In this document: positions 7,444-14,932 of the stretch, in pieces
How positions within the stretch are numbered: position 1 is the stretch's first letter
Layout: each line of letters begins with the position of its first letter
Source of the DNA: Rhizobiaceae bacterium
Lineage (GTDB): Bacteria > Pseudomonadota > Alphaproteobacteria > Rhizobiales > Rhizobiaceae
Direction: 5' to 3'
NCBI GenBank assembly: GCA_020696915.1
Contig: JAJFMR010000004.1
Coordinates: 1-26,512, forward strand
DNA length: 26,512 bases
The notes under the pieces: generated by a model
Told to the model about the DNA's origin: nothing
Seen by the model: the letters and a program-made list of their open reading frames with translations, nothing else
The model's database searches: none
Made by a program: the position numbers and the translations under genes

Positions 7444-9336
7444 TCAGCCGCGGGGCATGCCGCTGGGGCGCAGATGGCGCTTCTGGGCGGCGATCCGGAA
7501 GGGGGCGTTGGGGGCGCCGTAGCCCATGTAGCCGTTGCGGCGTTCGACGATCTCGAAGATGAAGCCTTCCCCCCAGGTCGGCGCGTAGAGCTGGAAATAT
7601 TCGCCGTGCTCGTCCCGGTCGTAGAGAAGGCTCTCCGACCGCAGCCGGTCGGCGAACTCCGGCTCGAGTCCGAACCGCGCCTCCACGTCATCATAGTAGT
7701 TGGGCGACATCGACAGTGGCTCGAAGCCGTTCCTGCGCAGCGCTGCCGCGGTCGTGAAAATGTCCCGGGTCGCGAAGGCGAGATGCTGGACGCTCGACCC
7801 GAAGCTTTCGGCAAGGAAGTGGCCGGCAAGCGTACGGCGGTTCTCGGCGCCGTTAAGAGTAAGCCGGAAGCCGCCGCCGTCGTTTTCGACCGCCTGGCTC
7901 CGAACAATCCCTGCCGGGTCGACGACGTCGACCATCGTCGTCTTTCTGGTCCGGAAGATCGACGTGTAGAAGAGAAGCCAGGTCAGCATTTCGTCGTGCC
8001 CCATGGCCTGACCGACGTGATCGATCCGGGTCAGTCCGGCAGAGGCTGGAGGGGTCCCTCCCTCGACCGGCCTGAAGTCGATCTCCCAGTTGCGCGCCAG
8101 ATCGGATTTTTCGTCGAGGAAGTAGATCAGTCCGCCGCCTACTCCGTGAATGGCCGGAATGGCGAGCTCGCCGGGGCCAACCGCCTGTTCGAAGGGCTCG
8201 GCGCCGAGCGCCCGCGCCCGGGCGACGGTGGCAGCGGCGTCCTCCACCTTCAGCCCGATGGCGTAGACCGACGTTCCGTGGACGATGAAGGAAGAACGCG
8301 CCAGCCCCTCGATCGCCGTGTTGACGACGATGTGGATGTCGCCCTGCCGCCACAGCGTCACATCCTTGGAGACATGACGCGCCGCCTTCGAGAAGCCGAA
8401 GCCAGACAGCAGGTGTTCGAGTTCAGCCAGATGCCGTCCATCGGTGGCGAACTCGACGAACTCCACGCCTTCCACGACGATGCGCTCGGGCATGTCGGGC
8501 ACGGCAATCCCCACTTCCGGCTCCTGGCGGCGAACCCGGTCCATGAGCCAGATCAGGGAGCGCTGTCCGTCGGAAGCGATGGAGCGCGGCGAGCCGCCGC
8601 GGAACTGGTCGTTGAAGATCTCCAGCGAAAGGTATCCGTCGTAGCCGGTGGCCGCCACGGCGGCCATGAACTCGGTAACCGGCAGGTCGCCTTCTCCCGG
8701 CATGTTCCGGTAGTGCCTGCTCCAGTGGAGCGGGTCCATCCGGATCAGCGGCGCGTCGGCGAGTTGGACGATGAAGATCCTGTCGGCGGGAATGGCGCGG
8801 ATCGAATCGACGTCTATGCCGAGTGCCAGCGTGTGGAAGGAATCCAGGATCAGCCCGACGTTCGGGTGGTCGGCCCGCCGCACGATCTCCCAGGCGTCGC
8901 GGTGGTCGCGGACGTGCTTTCCCCAGGCGAGAGCTTCGTAGCCGACGCGCAGGCCCCGCCTGGCCGCGCGCTCTCCCAGCTCGTGAAAGTCGCCGGCGGA
9001 GCGGTCGATGCCGCCCAGTGAGACCGGCGAAACGCTGGAGCACACCAGCATCAGGTCCGTTCCCATTTCCTGCATGACGTCGAACTTCCGCTCCGCCCGG
9101 TCGAAGGCGCGCCGGCGCTGCGGTTCAGGCAGTCCCTCGAAGTCGCGGAATGGCTGGAAGAGCGTGATGGCGAGGCCGGCATCGCGCGCCATCCTGCCGG
9201 CATCTCCGGGCGTGCCGTCGAAGACCAGGAAGTCGTTCTCGAAGATCTCGATACCGTCGAATCCGGCGGCGGCGATCGCAGCGAGCTTCTCGGCGAAATC
9301 GCCGCTGATCGAGACGGTGGCTATCGAGGTTTTCAT
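7444..9336 (-). CDS. quiC: 3-Dehydroshikimate dehydratase fused to HPPD-like domain (QuiC type)
   Basis: A 630-residue enzyme that would convert 3-dehydroshikimate to protocatechuate, the aromatising step of quinate/shikimate catabolism. The N-terminal TIM barrel (about residues 1-270) belongs to the sugar phosphate isomerase/AP endonuclease-2 superfamily. It shows the four expected metal ligands: E134 (in GYEAL), D165 (in LDSFH), Q191 (in VQLAD) and E239 (in SLEIF). The C-terminal part (about 275-620) resembles 4-hydroxyphenylpyruvate dioxygenase, with a possible His-His-Glu metal triad in IDHVGQAMGH, VQHLAFATRD and FIFEIVERR. The role of this second domain in QuiC proteins is not clear. ATG 9336 is favoured over 9342 and 9399 because AAGG lies 9 bases upstream. 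The TetR gene is 71 bases upstream, same strand. Confidence 0.9.
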   Translation of the reverse strand: MKTSIATVSISGDFAEKLAAIAAAGFDGIEIFENDFLVFDGTPGDAGRMARDAGLAITLFQPFRDFEGLPEPQRRRAFDRAERKFDVMQEMGTDLMLVCSSVSPVSLGGIDRSAGDFHELGERAARRGLRVGYEALAWGKHVRDHRDAWEIVRRADHPNVGLILDSFHTLALGIDVDSIRAIPADRIFIVQLADAPLIRMDPLHWSRHYRNMPGEGDLPVTEFMAAVAATGYDGYLSLEIFNDQFRGGSPRSIASDGQRSLIWLMDRVRRQEPEVGIAVPDMPERIVVEGVEFVEFATDGRHLAELEHLLSGFGFSKAARHVSKDVTLWRQGDIHIVVNTAIEGLARSSFIVHGTSVYAIGLKVEDAAATVARARALGAEPFEQAVGPGELAIPAIHGVGGGLIYFLDEKSDLARNWEIDFRPVEGGTPPASAGLTRIDHVGQAMGHDEMLTWLLFYTSIFRTRKTTMVDVVDPAGIVRSQAVENDGGGFRLTLNGAENRRTLAGHFLAESFGSSVQHLAFATRDIFTTAAALRRNGFEPLSMSPNYYDDVEARFGLEPEFADRLRSESLLYDRDEHGEYFQLYAPTWGEGFIFEIVERRNGYMGYGAPNAPFRIAAQKRHLRPSGMPRG

Positions 9337-9407
9337 GGTCATGAACCTTGATGAACGACGCGGTCGGTCGAAGGATAGAAGACTGGCCGGGCCGGGCAAC
9401 CGCGCAT

Positions 9408-10103
9408 TCAGCCCGCCAGCCTCTCGGCCCTTGTGACGTAGCGGACGATCGTCTCGACCGTGTTGCGCCGCAGTCTCTCGAGTTGCTCCGGGGCACCGAA
9501 GTCACGTCCGAATATCTTCGAGAAGGTCGCCCGGTTGGACACGTTGAAGAAGCACAGCGCGCTCACCTGCCAGTGCAGTTCCACAGGGTCCATGCCGTCC
9601 CGGAAGACACCTTCGGCCACACCGCGCGCATAGACCTCTGCAATCCTGTCGATTGCCGTGGCGTTGAGGCCGCGTATCATTTCCGAGCGGTCGAGATACT
9701 GGCCCTTGTGGATGTTCTCGATCATCACCATGCGGATGAACTCCTCATGCTGGTGGTGGTGGTCGAAGGTGAATTCCACCAGCCGGCCAAGCGCTTCGGC
9801 CGGCGGCCGTCCCTCGATGTCCAGCGCCGCTTCGCCTTCCCGGACACGCCGGTAGGCATTCTCGAGCGCGCTGAGATAGAGACCCTCCTTGTCGCCGAAG
9901 TAGTAGTAGATCATCCGTTTGCTGGAGCGGGTACGCGCCGCTATCTCGTCTACCCGTGCCCCCGAAAGTCCGTTCAAGGCGAACTCCTCCGACGCGATTT
10001 CCAGAATGTTGCGGCGCGTGCCGTCCGGGTCCTGGGAACGCGCCGCAGGCCGCCGGGCAGTTTGCCGCTTCTCCGCATCGCTCATCTGCTGCAGATCGTC
10101 CAT
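9408..10103 (-). CDS. TetR family regulator of the quinate/shikimate cluster
   Basis: About 231 residues. A TetR helix-turn-helix lies at roughly residues 25-75 (EEFALNGLSGARVDEIA, then SKRMIYYYFGDKEGLY). The C-terminal domain resembles those of TetR regulators found beside aromatic or hydroxy-acid catabolic genes, with FDHHHQHEEFIRMVMIENIHKG near the centre. It lies upstream of quiC on the same strand and diverges from the quinate/shikimate dehydrogenase gene, which makes it the likely local regulator, perhaps sensing a pathway intermediate. The start is uncertain: ATGs at 10145, 10103 and 10085 are in frame and none has a good ribosome site. I chose 10103 because 10104-10145 is AT-rich and looks like promoter/operator sequence. 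Confidence 0.85.
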   Translation of the reverse strand: MDDLQQMSDAEKRQTARRPAARSQDPDGTRRNILEIASEEFALNGLSGARVDEIAARTRSSKRMIYYYFGDKEGLYLSALENAYRRVREGEAALDIEGRPPAEALGRLVEFTFDHHHQHEEFIRMVMIENIHKGQYLDRSEMIRGLNATAIDRIAEVYARGVAEGVFRDGMDPVELHWQVSALCFFNVSNRATFSKIFGRDFGAPEQLERLRRNTVETIVRYVTRAERLAG

Positions 10104-10126
10104 GTCGCCAAAGCCGGCGTTGACTA

Positions 10127-10142
10127 AACTAACTAGGTCGTA
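10127..10142. promoter_or_regulatory. Candidate operator in the quiC/dehydrogenase divergent region
   Basis: AACTAACTAGGTCGTA is an imperfect palindrome (5 of 8 pairs) in a short AT-rich stretch of the 178-base region between the TetR gene and the dehydrogenase. AACTAACTAG-type half sites are common in TetR operators. TTGACT at 10120-10125 could be a -35 for the rightward genes, with TACATT at 10141-10146 as a poorly spaced -10. Suggestive only. Confidence 0.3.
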
Positions 10143-10281
10143 CATTGTGCCGGAAGAAGGCCGCCGTCAATTACCGGCGCGCCGCCGGCAAAGACAAGAG
10201 CTTTGACCAGCTGCGTTTGCCGTTTCGGCCATTCGCTTTGCAGGAGCGCCCGAGATTACCGGCGACCGCATCATCGATGCC

Positions 10282-11148
10282 TTGCGGCAATTGCTCCGGC
10301 CAGCCGGCCGCGACGGTGTCGTCGTCGGACTGCTCGGCCGCGGCATCCAGTCGTCGCGCACCCCAGCCATGCATGAGCGGGAAGGCGCCCGGCTCGGTCT
10401 TCGCTACACCTATGTGCTTGTCGATTTCGACCGGCTCGGCCTGCCCGACGAAGCACTGAAAGGCGTCGTGGAGGCGGCCGGGCGGCTCGGCTTCGCGGGC
10501 CTCAACGTGACGCATCCCTTCAAGCAGGCGGTCCTTGCCTGCCTCGATCGGCTCGACCCCGAGACGGAGATCATAGGCGCCGTCAACACGGTGGTTCTGA
10601 AGGACGGTAGGCGCGACGGGCGCAACACGGATTGCCGGGGCTTCGTCGACAGCTTCCGGGAGAACATGTCGGGCTCTGCTCTGGAGCGGGTCGTGCAGTT
10701 CGGCGCCGGCGGTGCGGGCGCGGCAGTCGGCTATGCGCTGATGCTCTTGGGCGCGGCCGATCTCACCATCGTCGACAGCGAACCGGGCAGGGCGGAGCGG
10801 CTGGCCGCCAGGCTTGCCCCCCGCTTCGGCAATCGAGCACGCGCAACCGGTTCATCCGCTGCCGCCCTTGCCGACGCCGACGGCATCGTCAACACGACGC
10901 CCGTCGGCATGCTCAAATATCCAGGCACGCCGTTTCACCCCGGCCTGCTGTTGCCGCGCCAATGGGTAGGAGACATCGTCTACTTCCCGGAAGAAACGGA
11001 GCTGCTTCGAGCCGCCCGCGCGCTCGGGTGCAGGACCCTGTCCGGCGCCGGGATGGCTGTCCACCAGGCGGTCCGCGCCTTCGAGTTGTTCACGGGGCGG
11101 GCAGCGAACGCAGCCGCGATGGCCGCCCATTTCGAGGCGGCTGCCTGA
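10282..11148 (+). CDS. NAD-dependent quinate/shikimate dehydrogenase (AroE superfamily, QSDH type)
   Basis: About 288 residues. It would oxidise quinate to 3-dehydroquinate and/or shikimate to 3-dehydroshikimate. It resembles the Corynebacterium quinate/shikimate dehydrogenase more than biosynthetic AroE. Its substrate loop reads SSRTPAMHE, where AroE has S-x-S-P, and it contains GLNVTHPFKQ with the catalytic Lys, GRNTD with the catalytic Asp, and the nucleotide loop FGAGGAGAAV. An Asp ends the second Rossmann strand (TIVDSE), which favours NAD over NADP, as expected for catabolism. The visible start is TTG 10282 without a ribosome site. The frame is open back to 10207, and CAGGAG at 10241-10246 sits 8 bases before an ATT codon at 10255, so the true start may lie there. 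Confidence 0.88.
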   Translation: MRQLLRPAGRDGVVVGLLGRGIQSSRTPAMHEREGARLGLRYTYVLVDFDRLGLPDEALKGVVEAAGRLGFAGLNVTHPFKQAVLACLDRLDPETEIIGAVNTVVLKDGRRDGRNTDCRGFVDSFRENMSGSALERVVQFGAGGAGAAVGYALMLLGAADLTIVDSEPGRAERLAARLAPRFGNRARATGSSAAALADADGIVNTTPVGMLKYPGTPFHPGLLLPRQWVGDIVYFPEETELLRAARALGCRTLSGAGMAVHQAVRAFELFTGRAANAAAMAAHFEAAA

Positions 11149-11205
11149 AAGTTCACGACACCGGGCCATTATTGGATTTCGGGCCCGAAACAAAGGAGGA
11201 AGACC

Positions 11206-12192
11206 ATGGACATCAACTCAACCCGACGCGGGTTCCTTTCTGGGGCCGGGCTGATCGCGCTCGGTGCCGCTCTGCCTGCCTTTGCGCAGGACAAGCCGAA
11301 GCTGCGCTTTTCGGCGGTGTTCTCGGAGCAGGACATCCGCGCCGAAATGATGAAGATGTTCGCCGAGGCGATAAAGGACGACTTCACCTTCGAAGGCTAT
11401 TACGGCGGCAATCTGTTCAAGCAGGGCACCGAACTCGTCGCCATCCAGCGCGGCAATCTGGAAATGGGCAACATCGCCCCGCAGGACATCTCCAAGCAGA
11501 TTCCGGCCTGGTCGATCCTCACCGCCGCCTATCTGTTCCGCGACGCCGCGCATCTGAAGACCTTCTTCGACAGCGAGCACGGTGCCGAGTTCAAGAAGAT
11601 GACGGAGGACCAGCTCGGCGTGCGCGTGCTCGGTCCGACCTATTTCGGCGCCAGGCAGATCGGTCTGAAGCCCGACAAGGAGATCAAGACCCCCGCCGAC
11701 ATGGCCGGCATCAAGCTGCGGATGCCGGGCGGCGACGCCTGGCAGTTCCTCGGCACCGCGCTCGGCGCCAACCCGACGCCGATGGCCTATGCCGAAGTCT
11801 ACACCGGCCTGCAGACCGGCGCGATCGACGGCCAGGACAACCCGCTGCCCAATGTCGAGAACATGAAGTTCTACGAAGTGATGTCGCAGATCGTGCTCAC
11901 CTCGCATCTGGTGGGATTTGACCTTCTCGCCATCTCGAACAAGGTGTGGACGGACATGGGCGCCGAAAAGCAGGCGAAGGTTCAGGCAGCGGCCGACACC
12001 GCGATCGCCTTCAGCACCGAAAAGCATCTCGCTCGCGAAAAGGAACTGGTCGAGTTTTTCAAGGAAAAGGGCCTCAAGCTCTACGAGCCGGACATCGAGG
12101 CCTTCCGCAAGCATGCGCAGGAAATGTACCTGGCTTCCGACCTCGCCAAGGACTGGCCGGCCGGGATGGTCGACAAGATCAACGCGCTCTAG
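11206..12192 (+). CDS. TRAP transporter substrate-binding protein (DctP family)
   Basis: Periplasmic solute receptor, 328 residues. The N-terminus has a twin-arginine pattern STRRGFLSGAG followed by a hydrophobic stretch ending PAFAQ, with probable cleavage near residue 28, so export may be by Tat. DctP hallmarks include MAGIKLRMPGGD with R172, the arginine that normally binds the substrate carboxylate, and TGAIDGQDNPLPNV with N212. Ligands of the family are small organic acids. Position between quinate/shikimate dehydrogenase and dehydroquinase genes suggests quinate, shikimate or a dehydro-derivative. AAAGGAGG at 11192-11199 is an excellent ribosome site. A strong hairpin follows the stop codon, which may raise its expression above that of the membrane subunits. 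Confidence 0.92.
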   Translation: MDINSTRRGFLSGAGLIALGAALPAFAQDKPKLRFSAVFSEQDIRAEMMKMFAEAIKDDFTFEGYYGGNLFKQGTELVAIQRGNLEMGNIAPQDISKQIPAWSILTAAYLFRDAAHLKTFFDSEHGAEFKKMTEDQLGVRVLGPTYFGARQIGLKPDKEIKTPADMAGIKLRMPGGDAWQFLGTALGANPTPMAYAEVYTGLQTGAIDGQDNPLPNVENMKFYEVMSQIVLTSHLVGFDLLAISNKVWTDMGAEKQAKVQAAADTAIAFSTEKHLAREKELVEFFKEKGLKLYEPDIEAFRKHAQEMYLASDLAKDWPAGMVDKINAL

Positions 12193-12207
12193 AGCCAACA
12201 ACTACCC

Positions 12208-12242
12208 CGCAGCCGGCCCTATCTGGCCGGCTGCGATTTTCT
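12208..12242 (+). terminator. Intercistronic hairpin with T-rich tail between dctP-like and dctQ-like genes
   Basis: Perfect 11-base arms CGCAGCCGGCC and GGCCGGCTGCG around a six-base loop, followed by ATTTTCTT. It starts 15 bases after the binding-protein stop and ends 20 bases before the next start. It probably acts as a partial terminator or 3'-end stabiliser that yields excess binding-protein mRNA. Structure is visible; effect is inferred. Confidence 0.7.
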
Positions 12243-12261
12243 TGGGGACGGAACAGGGCGG

Positions 12262-12786
12262 ATGCCGCTGAACGATACATCGCACCGATGGAGCCGCTTT
12301 CTCTACCGCCGGGCCGAAAACCTGCTCGCCCTGATGCTGTTCGTAATGTTTTCCGCCTTTCTCCTGCAGATCGGCTTCCGCTACATCTTCAACCTGCCGA
12401 CCGGAATTCCCGGTGAGCTCAGCGTGGTCCTCTGGATCTGGCTGGTGCTCTGGGGAGCCGCCTTCGTGATCCGCGAGGAGGAGGAGATCCGTTTCGACCT
12501 CTTCTATGCAGCGGCCGGTCCGGCGGTGCGTCGCATCATGTTCCTGGCCTCTGCGGCGGCGCTCCTCATCCTCTACGCGGTCTCCTTTCCGGCCGTGCTG
12601 GACTATGTCAGCTTCATGAAGGTCGAACGCACGGCCTACCTGAAGATTCGCTTCGATCTTCTGTTCTCGATCTACATCGTCTTCGTGATCGCCATCATTG
12701 CCCGCTATCTCTGGCTTGGGTGGCAGGCGCTCAAGGGTAGCGCACCCAAGGAATTCGACCCCACCAAGGTGGGCTCCGGCGTATGA
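12262..12786 (+). CDS. TRAP transporter small permease (DctQ family)
   Basis: A 174-residue membrane protein with four hydrophobic segments (about residues 20-42, 52-72, 92-112 and 132-152), the standard DctQ layout. The segment around VLWIWLVLWGAAFVIREEEEIRFDLF, with acidic residues after the second helix, matches the family motif region. It forms the membrane complex with the DctM-like protein. Its stop codon overlaps the next start (ATGA), so small and large permeases are translationally coupled. The ribosome site before ATG 12262 is poor (AGGG at 12254-12257), consistent with lower expression than the binding protein. Confidence 0.9.
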   Translation: MPLNDTSHRWSRFLYRRAENLLALMLFVMFSAFLLQIGFRYIFNLPTGIPGELSVVLWIWLVLWGAAFVIREEEEIRFDLFYAAAGPAVRRIMFLASAAALLILYAVSFPAVLDYVSFMKVERTAYLKIRFDLLFSIYIVFVIAIIARYLWLGWQALKGSAPKEFDPTKVGSGV

Positions 12787-14084
12787 ATTTCGCCAGCCCG
12801 TTCTCGATCACCCTCGTGGCGATGACCGGCCTTGCCTTCCTCGGCCTGCCGATCGGCCATTCGATGATCGCCGCCTCGATCCTCTATCTGCTGCTTGCCG
12901 GACTGGACATGGGAACTGCCGCCGAGCAGCTGCTGAACGGCATGTACACCAACTTCATCATCCTGGCCGTGCCGCTGTTCATCCTGGCCGCCGAGCTGAT
13001 GAACATCGGCTCGATGACCGATCGCCTGCTGCGCTTTTGCGACGCGGTCGTCGGCCGCTTCAGGGGCGGCCTGGCGCATGTCAACATCGTGCAGAGCATC
13101 ATTTTCGCGGGCATGTCGGGATCGGCGATCGCCGACGCCGCCGGCACCGGCAAGATGATGCAGGCGATGATGACGAAGGACGGGAAGTATACGCCGAGCT
13201 ACGCGGCGGCGCTGACCGCAGTCACCTCGGTCGTCGGCCCGATCATTCCGCCGTCGATCCCGATGATCATCTACGCGCTCGTTTCCGACGCATCGATCGG
13301 CTATCTGTTCCTCGGCGGCGTCATGCCCGGCCTGCTCATGGCAGCGGCCCAGATGGGCATCGTGACGTTCGACGCACGCCGCAGGAATTTTCCAGTGGAG
13401 CCGCCGACGCCGCTGCGCGAACTGCCGGGCATAACCGTCCGCGCCTTCCCGTCGCTGATGATGCCGGTGGTGCTGCTCGGCGGCATCTATACGGGCGTCA
13501 CGACGCCGACCGAAGCCGCGGCCGTGGCCGCCGCTTATGCGCTGCTGATCTCGGTCGTGCTCTACCGCAGCGTGAGTTTCGAGGATTTCTACCACGCGGT
13601 GCTCTCCAGCGCCCGGACCTCGGCCTCGATCGGCATGCTGATCTCAGGCGCGCTGGTCTTCAACTATGTCGTCACCGTCGAGAACATCCCGCAATCGCTG
13701 AGCGTGCTCCTGACCAGCTGGGAACTGTCGCCGACTGGATTCCTCATCCTGGTCAACATCATCCTGCTGCTGCTCGGATGCGTCCTGGAAGGCACCACGA
13801 TCCTCTTGGTGATCGTGCCGGTCTTCATCCCGACGGCCGAGGCGCTGGGTCTCGACCTCGTGCATTTCGGAGTTGTCGTCGTCGTCAACATCATGCTTGG
13901 CCTGGTGACCCCGCCCTACGGGCTGCTGCTGTTCATCATGACGAGAATCGCCGAAGTGCCGCTCCGCGAGCTGGTGCGCGACGTGCTGCCGTTCCTGTGG
14001 GCGATGCTGGCTGCGCTGGGGTTGATTACTTTCTTCCCCGCTCTGGTGCTCTGGCTGCCGCGCCTGCTCGGCTACCAGGGCTGA
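12783..14084 (+). CDS. TRAP transporter large permease (DctM family)
   Basis: A 433-residue, about 12-helix permease that drives solute uptake with a sodium or proton gradient. Family landmarks: FLGLPIGHSMIAASILYLL at the N-terminus, LAVPLFILAAELMN at about 60-75, GMSGSAIADAAGTGKMM at about 112-128, GPIIPPSIPMIIYA at about 155-168, YTGVTTPTEAAAVAAAYALL in the second half, and LGLVTPPYGLLLFI near the end. Length is normal and no motif is broken. It completes a three-component TRAP system with the two upstream genes. Substrate is inferred from context as a quinate/shikimate-type cyclic hydroxy acid. Confidence 0.93.
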   Translation: MNFASPFSITLVAMTGLAFLGLPIGHSMIAASILYLLLAGLDMGTAAEQLLNGMYTNFIILAVPLFILAAELMNIGSMTDRLLRFCDAVVGRFRGGLAHVNIVQSIIFAGMSGSAIADAAGTGKMMQAMMTKDGKYTPSYAAALTAVTSVVGPIIPPSIPMIIYALVSDASIGYLFLGGVMPGLLMAAAQMGIVTFDARRRNFPVEPPTPLRELPGITVRAFPSLMMPVVLLGGIYTGVTTPTEAAAVAAAYALLISVVLYRSVSFEDFYHAVLSSARTSASIGMLISGALVFNYVVTVENIPQSLSVLLTSWELSPTGFLILVNIILLLLGCVLEGTTILLVIVPVFIPTAEALGLDLVHFGVVVVVNIMLGLVTPPYGLLLFIMTRIAEVPLRELVRDVLPFLWAMLAALGLITFFPALVLWLPRLLGYQG

Positions 14085-14127
14085 GGCGATCTGCAGGCCG
14101 GCCGCGAAACAAAACCCGGAGGACCCG

Positions 14128-14565
14128 ATGCCAAAGCCGATCTTCGTCATCAACGGCCCCAATCTGAACCGGCTTGGCAAGCGCGAGCCGGAGATTTACG
14201 GCACGACGACGCTGGCCGAAATCGAAGCGATGTGCAGGCAGGCTGCGGGCGATGTGCCGCTGCGTTTTTACCAGTCAAATTTCGAGGGCGAGATCGTCGA
14301 CTGGATCCACGAAGCGATCGACGTCGGCGCCGGCATCGTCATCAACCCGGCCGGACTGAGCTTCACATCGATCCCCGTGCTCGACGCTTTGAAGATGTTT
14401 TCCGGTCCTATCGTCGAGCTTCACATCTCCAACATCCACCGTCGCGAGGCGATCTATCAGAACTCGCTGGTGTCAAAGGCGGCCACCGCGGTGATCGCCG
14501 GACTGGGGCCGCGCGGCTATCCGGTGGCGGTCAGGGCGCTGCGGGAACTGGTGGAGAACGGGTAA
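14128..14565 (+). CDS. aroQ: Type II 3-dehydroquinate dehydratase paralogue with altered active site
   Basis: A 145-residue dodecameric-type dehydroquinase that normally interconverts 3-dehydroquinate and 3-dehydroshikimate. The opening NGPNLNRLGKREPEIYG holds R19 and the catalytic Y24. N73, E97, H99 and R106 of the active site are also present. Two residues differ from typical AroQ. The loop that usually reads THTS is SFTS here, putting F79 where a substrate-binding His is expected (His81 in Mycobacterium tuberculosis numbering). Y110 occupies the place of an Arg that binds the substrate carboxylate (Arg112). This may be a catabolic paralogue with changed affinity or substrate. GGAGGA at 14118-14123 gives a good start. 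It is last in the rightward cluster, 43 bases after the TRAP permease. Confidence 0.88.
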   Translation: MPKPIFVINGPNLNRLGKREPEIYGTTTLAEIEAMCRQAAGDVPLRFYQSNFEGEIVDWIHEAIDVGAGIVINPAGLSFTSIPVLDALKMFSGPIVELHISNIHRREAIYQNSLVSKAATAVIAGLGPRGYPVAVRALRELVENG

Positions 14566-14932
14566 GGTGAGGTTCGCTCAGGCACGACGCGACGCTTGAC
14601 AACGGCGTTCGCTGTCGGGGCCGCGCCCTGCCGCTTCTTGGTTCCGCATGGGTCCGATCCGGAAAAGCTATTCCACTCTTCGGCCCGATGCTTTACGATA
14701 TCTGCTTCTGAAATACGGAGGCGCGTATCGCCTCCGCATGCGGACCGTCCGCTTGAACACGCGCCTGCACGCAGGGTGTTTCGGCAGTGCGGTCGGTCCG
14801 CCGCTATTCCGGGCTGCTGGCGAGAGGCAGTTTTCTGGCGGCGGGGTTTCTTGCTCCATGCCAAGTCTCACTGACGGCTACCCGAATCTGCTTGCAGACA
14901 TGGCGATATGAACCGTTTCCGGAGGCTTGGAG
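14566..14932. other. Gene-poor gap of about 370 bases with two small hairpins
   Basis: No reading frame here has a convincing product or ribosome site on either strand. Two hairpins lie side by side: CGGAGGCG/CGCCTCCG with a five-base loop at 14716-14736, and GCGGAC/GTCCGC with a one-base centre at 14740-14752. Neither is followed by a T-run. They may end transcription of the catabolic operon or belong to an untranslated leader of the next gene. A TTGACA at 14596-14601 has no matching -10. Confidence 0.4.

Noticed and set aside
7432..9021. Long plus-strand open frame (529 codons) opposite quiC
   Set aside because: The minus strand encodes a complete QuiC with all four metal ligands; the plus frame has no motif and no ribosome site.
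12698..14167. Long plus-strand open frame (489 codons) overlapping the TRAP large permease
   Set aside because: Out of frame with a full DctM sequence; its translation is Arg/Pro-rich without membrane helices.
14596..14601. Perfect TTGACA -35 hexamer after aroQ
   Set aside because: The sequence 15-19 bases downstream is GC-rich with no -10-like hexamer.
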